Shown here in pieces: positions 63,405 through 64,000 of a stretch of 64,000 bases of DNA. Positions within the stretch are counted from its first letter, which is position 1; each line of letters starts with the position of its first letter. The notes under the pieces are model-generated. The model worked only from the letters and a program-made list of their open reading frames with translations, was not told the DNA's origin and made no database searches. Source of the stretch: Kingdonia uniflora (Eukaryota; Streptophyta; Magnoliopsida; Ranunculales; Circaeasteraceae); contig JACGCM010002647.1 of assembly GCA_014058105.1 (NCBI GenBank), positions 124,001 through 188,000 on the forward strand. The letters are read 5' to 3'. Position numbers and translations under genes: made by a program.

Positions 63405-63625
63405 TGTATTTGTGTTTGCTATATATACAGATTATTTTCTATGTATTTTGTATTTGCTATATATACAGGTTATTTATTTTTTTATATTTTGTGTTTGTTT
63501 TATATACAAGTTATTTTTCTATGTATTTGTGTTTGCTATATATAAAGGTTATTTTTTATTTATTTTGTGTTTGTTATACATACAGGTTATTTTCTATGTA
63601 TTTATGTTTGGTATGTATATGTGGT
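63405..63625. repeat. ~50-bp tandem repeats, about five units, plus GGT-rich tail
   Basis: GTATTTGTGTTTGCTATATA then TACAGGTTATTTT recurs five times between 63407 and 63600. It is followed by GGTGGTGGCGTTGGTGACAA (63625-63660). The open frames rich in Tyr, Leu and Phe here are repeat translations. Confidence 0.85.
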
Positions 63626-63750
63626 GGTGGCGTTGGTGACAAATGGGTGGTGGTGGTGGTATTGGTGATGAATAGGTGGGGGTGTTGGCTTATAAACTGA
63701 GAGGGATATTTTCGTTAGACCTTTTTTTTTATGTATTTGTCTATTGTAGT

Positions 63751-63972
63751 TAGATCTAACTGGCTAAAAAACCAAACACTCCAAAGCATCCACTCAGATA
63801 GTGAACACCTCTAAGTGGACTCAGACCTACTCAGACTCAGATCTACTCAGACTCATACTCAAGGCCCATTTGTTTTTTTGGATCTGAGTCTAAGTGGGTC
63901 TGAGTCCACTTAGAGGTGTTCACTATTTGAGTAAATGCCTTGGAGTGTTTACTTTTTTGGCTATTTAGATCT
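63751..63972. repeat. Long inverted repeat, ~93-bp arms
   Basis: The left arm 63751-63843 (TAGATCTAACTGG ... CTCAGATC) pairs with the right arm 63881-63972 (GATCTGAGTC ... TTAGATCT), with GAACACCTCTAAGTGGACTC opposite GAGTCCACTTAGAGGTGTTC as the best block. The spacer contains GGCCCATTTG followed by T's, a common start of plant PIF/Harbinger or hAT-type ends. It could be a foldback MITE or two head-to-head transposon ends; the window stops before this can be decided. Confidence 0.85.
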
Positions 63973-64000
63973 GACTAAAATAGGTAAATACTAAAATACC

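Noticed and set aside
63388..63700. Two overlapping Tyr/Leu/Phe-rich open frames that look like membrane proteins
   Set aside because: They are translations of the ~50-bp TA/TG-rich tandem repeat.
1..64000. tRNA, rRNA or other RNA genes
   Set aside because: No cloverleaf with A and B boxes or rRNA-like stretch was found by eye. The tRNA-like match at 38626 is only a primer-binding site.

Overview
This is a nuclear plant window, most likely from a eudicot with a large, repeat-rich genome. The evidence is the mix of plant element lineages (Ty3/gypsy Tat-like elements, Ty1/copia, CACTA, hAT, Helitron, L1-type LINE) and broken copies of plant gene families: a wall-associated kinase (WAK), a CC-NBS-LRR resistance gene (NLR) and a serine carboxypeptidase-like gene (SCPL). 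I see no intact host gene. Almost everything is nested and decayed mobile DNA. The species cannot be told from this sequence.

Layout. (1) 1-608: unassigned AT-rich DNA. (2) 609-12839: Tat element E1 on +, flanked by the 5-bp duplication ACTAT. Its 5' LTR has lost about 0.5 kb including the promoter, and its pol lacks most of the RNase H region. (3) 12920-36267: Tat element E2 on +, flanked by GATGG, with a gag-pol body, a hAT-like element (26571-29122, 8-bp duplication) and, inside its 3' LTR, a CACTA element (29618-35922, TCT duplication) that carries a WAK gene fragment. (4) 36273-39700: an NLR pseudogene on -, split by a gutted copia element (36538-39234, CCTTC duplication). (5) 39.7-47.5 kb: a gene-poor island with LINE remnants, a probable solo LTR, an SCPL pseudogene and microsatellites. 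(6) 47546-48365: a Helitron helicase fragment fused at 48366 to a fragment (A, + strand) of a third Tat family. (7) 50962-61630: a larger, LTR-less copy of that family (B, - strand), so A and B form an inverted pair. (8) 61.6-64 kb: tandem repeats, one exon resembling PIF/Harbinger-associated Myb/SANT-like proteins, and a long inverted repeat cut near the window end.

The most interesting common thread is a gene encoded antisense to the retrotransposon in the 3' part of all three Tat families. Each has a short first ORF near the 3' end, a TATA-like box upstream of it, a middle domain resembling the Pfam family 'putative gypsy type transposon' (Transposase_28), then a basic segment, a coiled coil and an acidic tail, with visible introns. 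A family-specific tandem repeat (192, 44 or about 160 bp) always lies between the end of pol and the end of this antisense gene. Extra antisense ORFs are known in Tat elements (Grande, Retand, Ogre relatives). Their function is not known, and the duplicated short ORF in E1 looks new to me.

Decay: premature stops in E2 and in the captured WAK are overwhelmingly Gln or Arg codons turned into stops by C-to-T change, as expected of long-term cytosine methylation. Domain names come from motif reading by eye, not from a database search.
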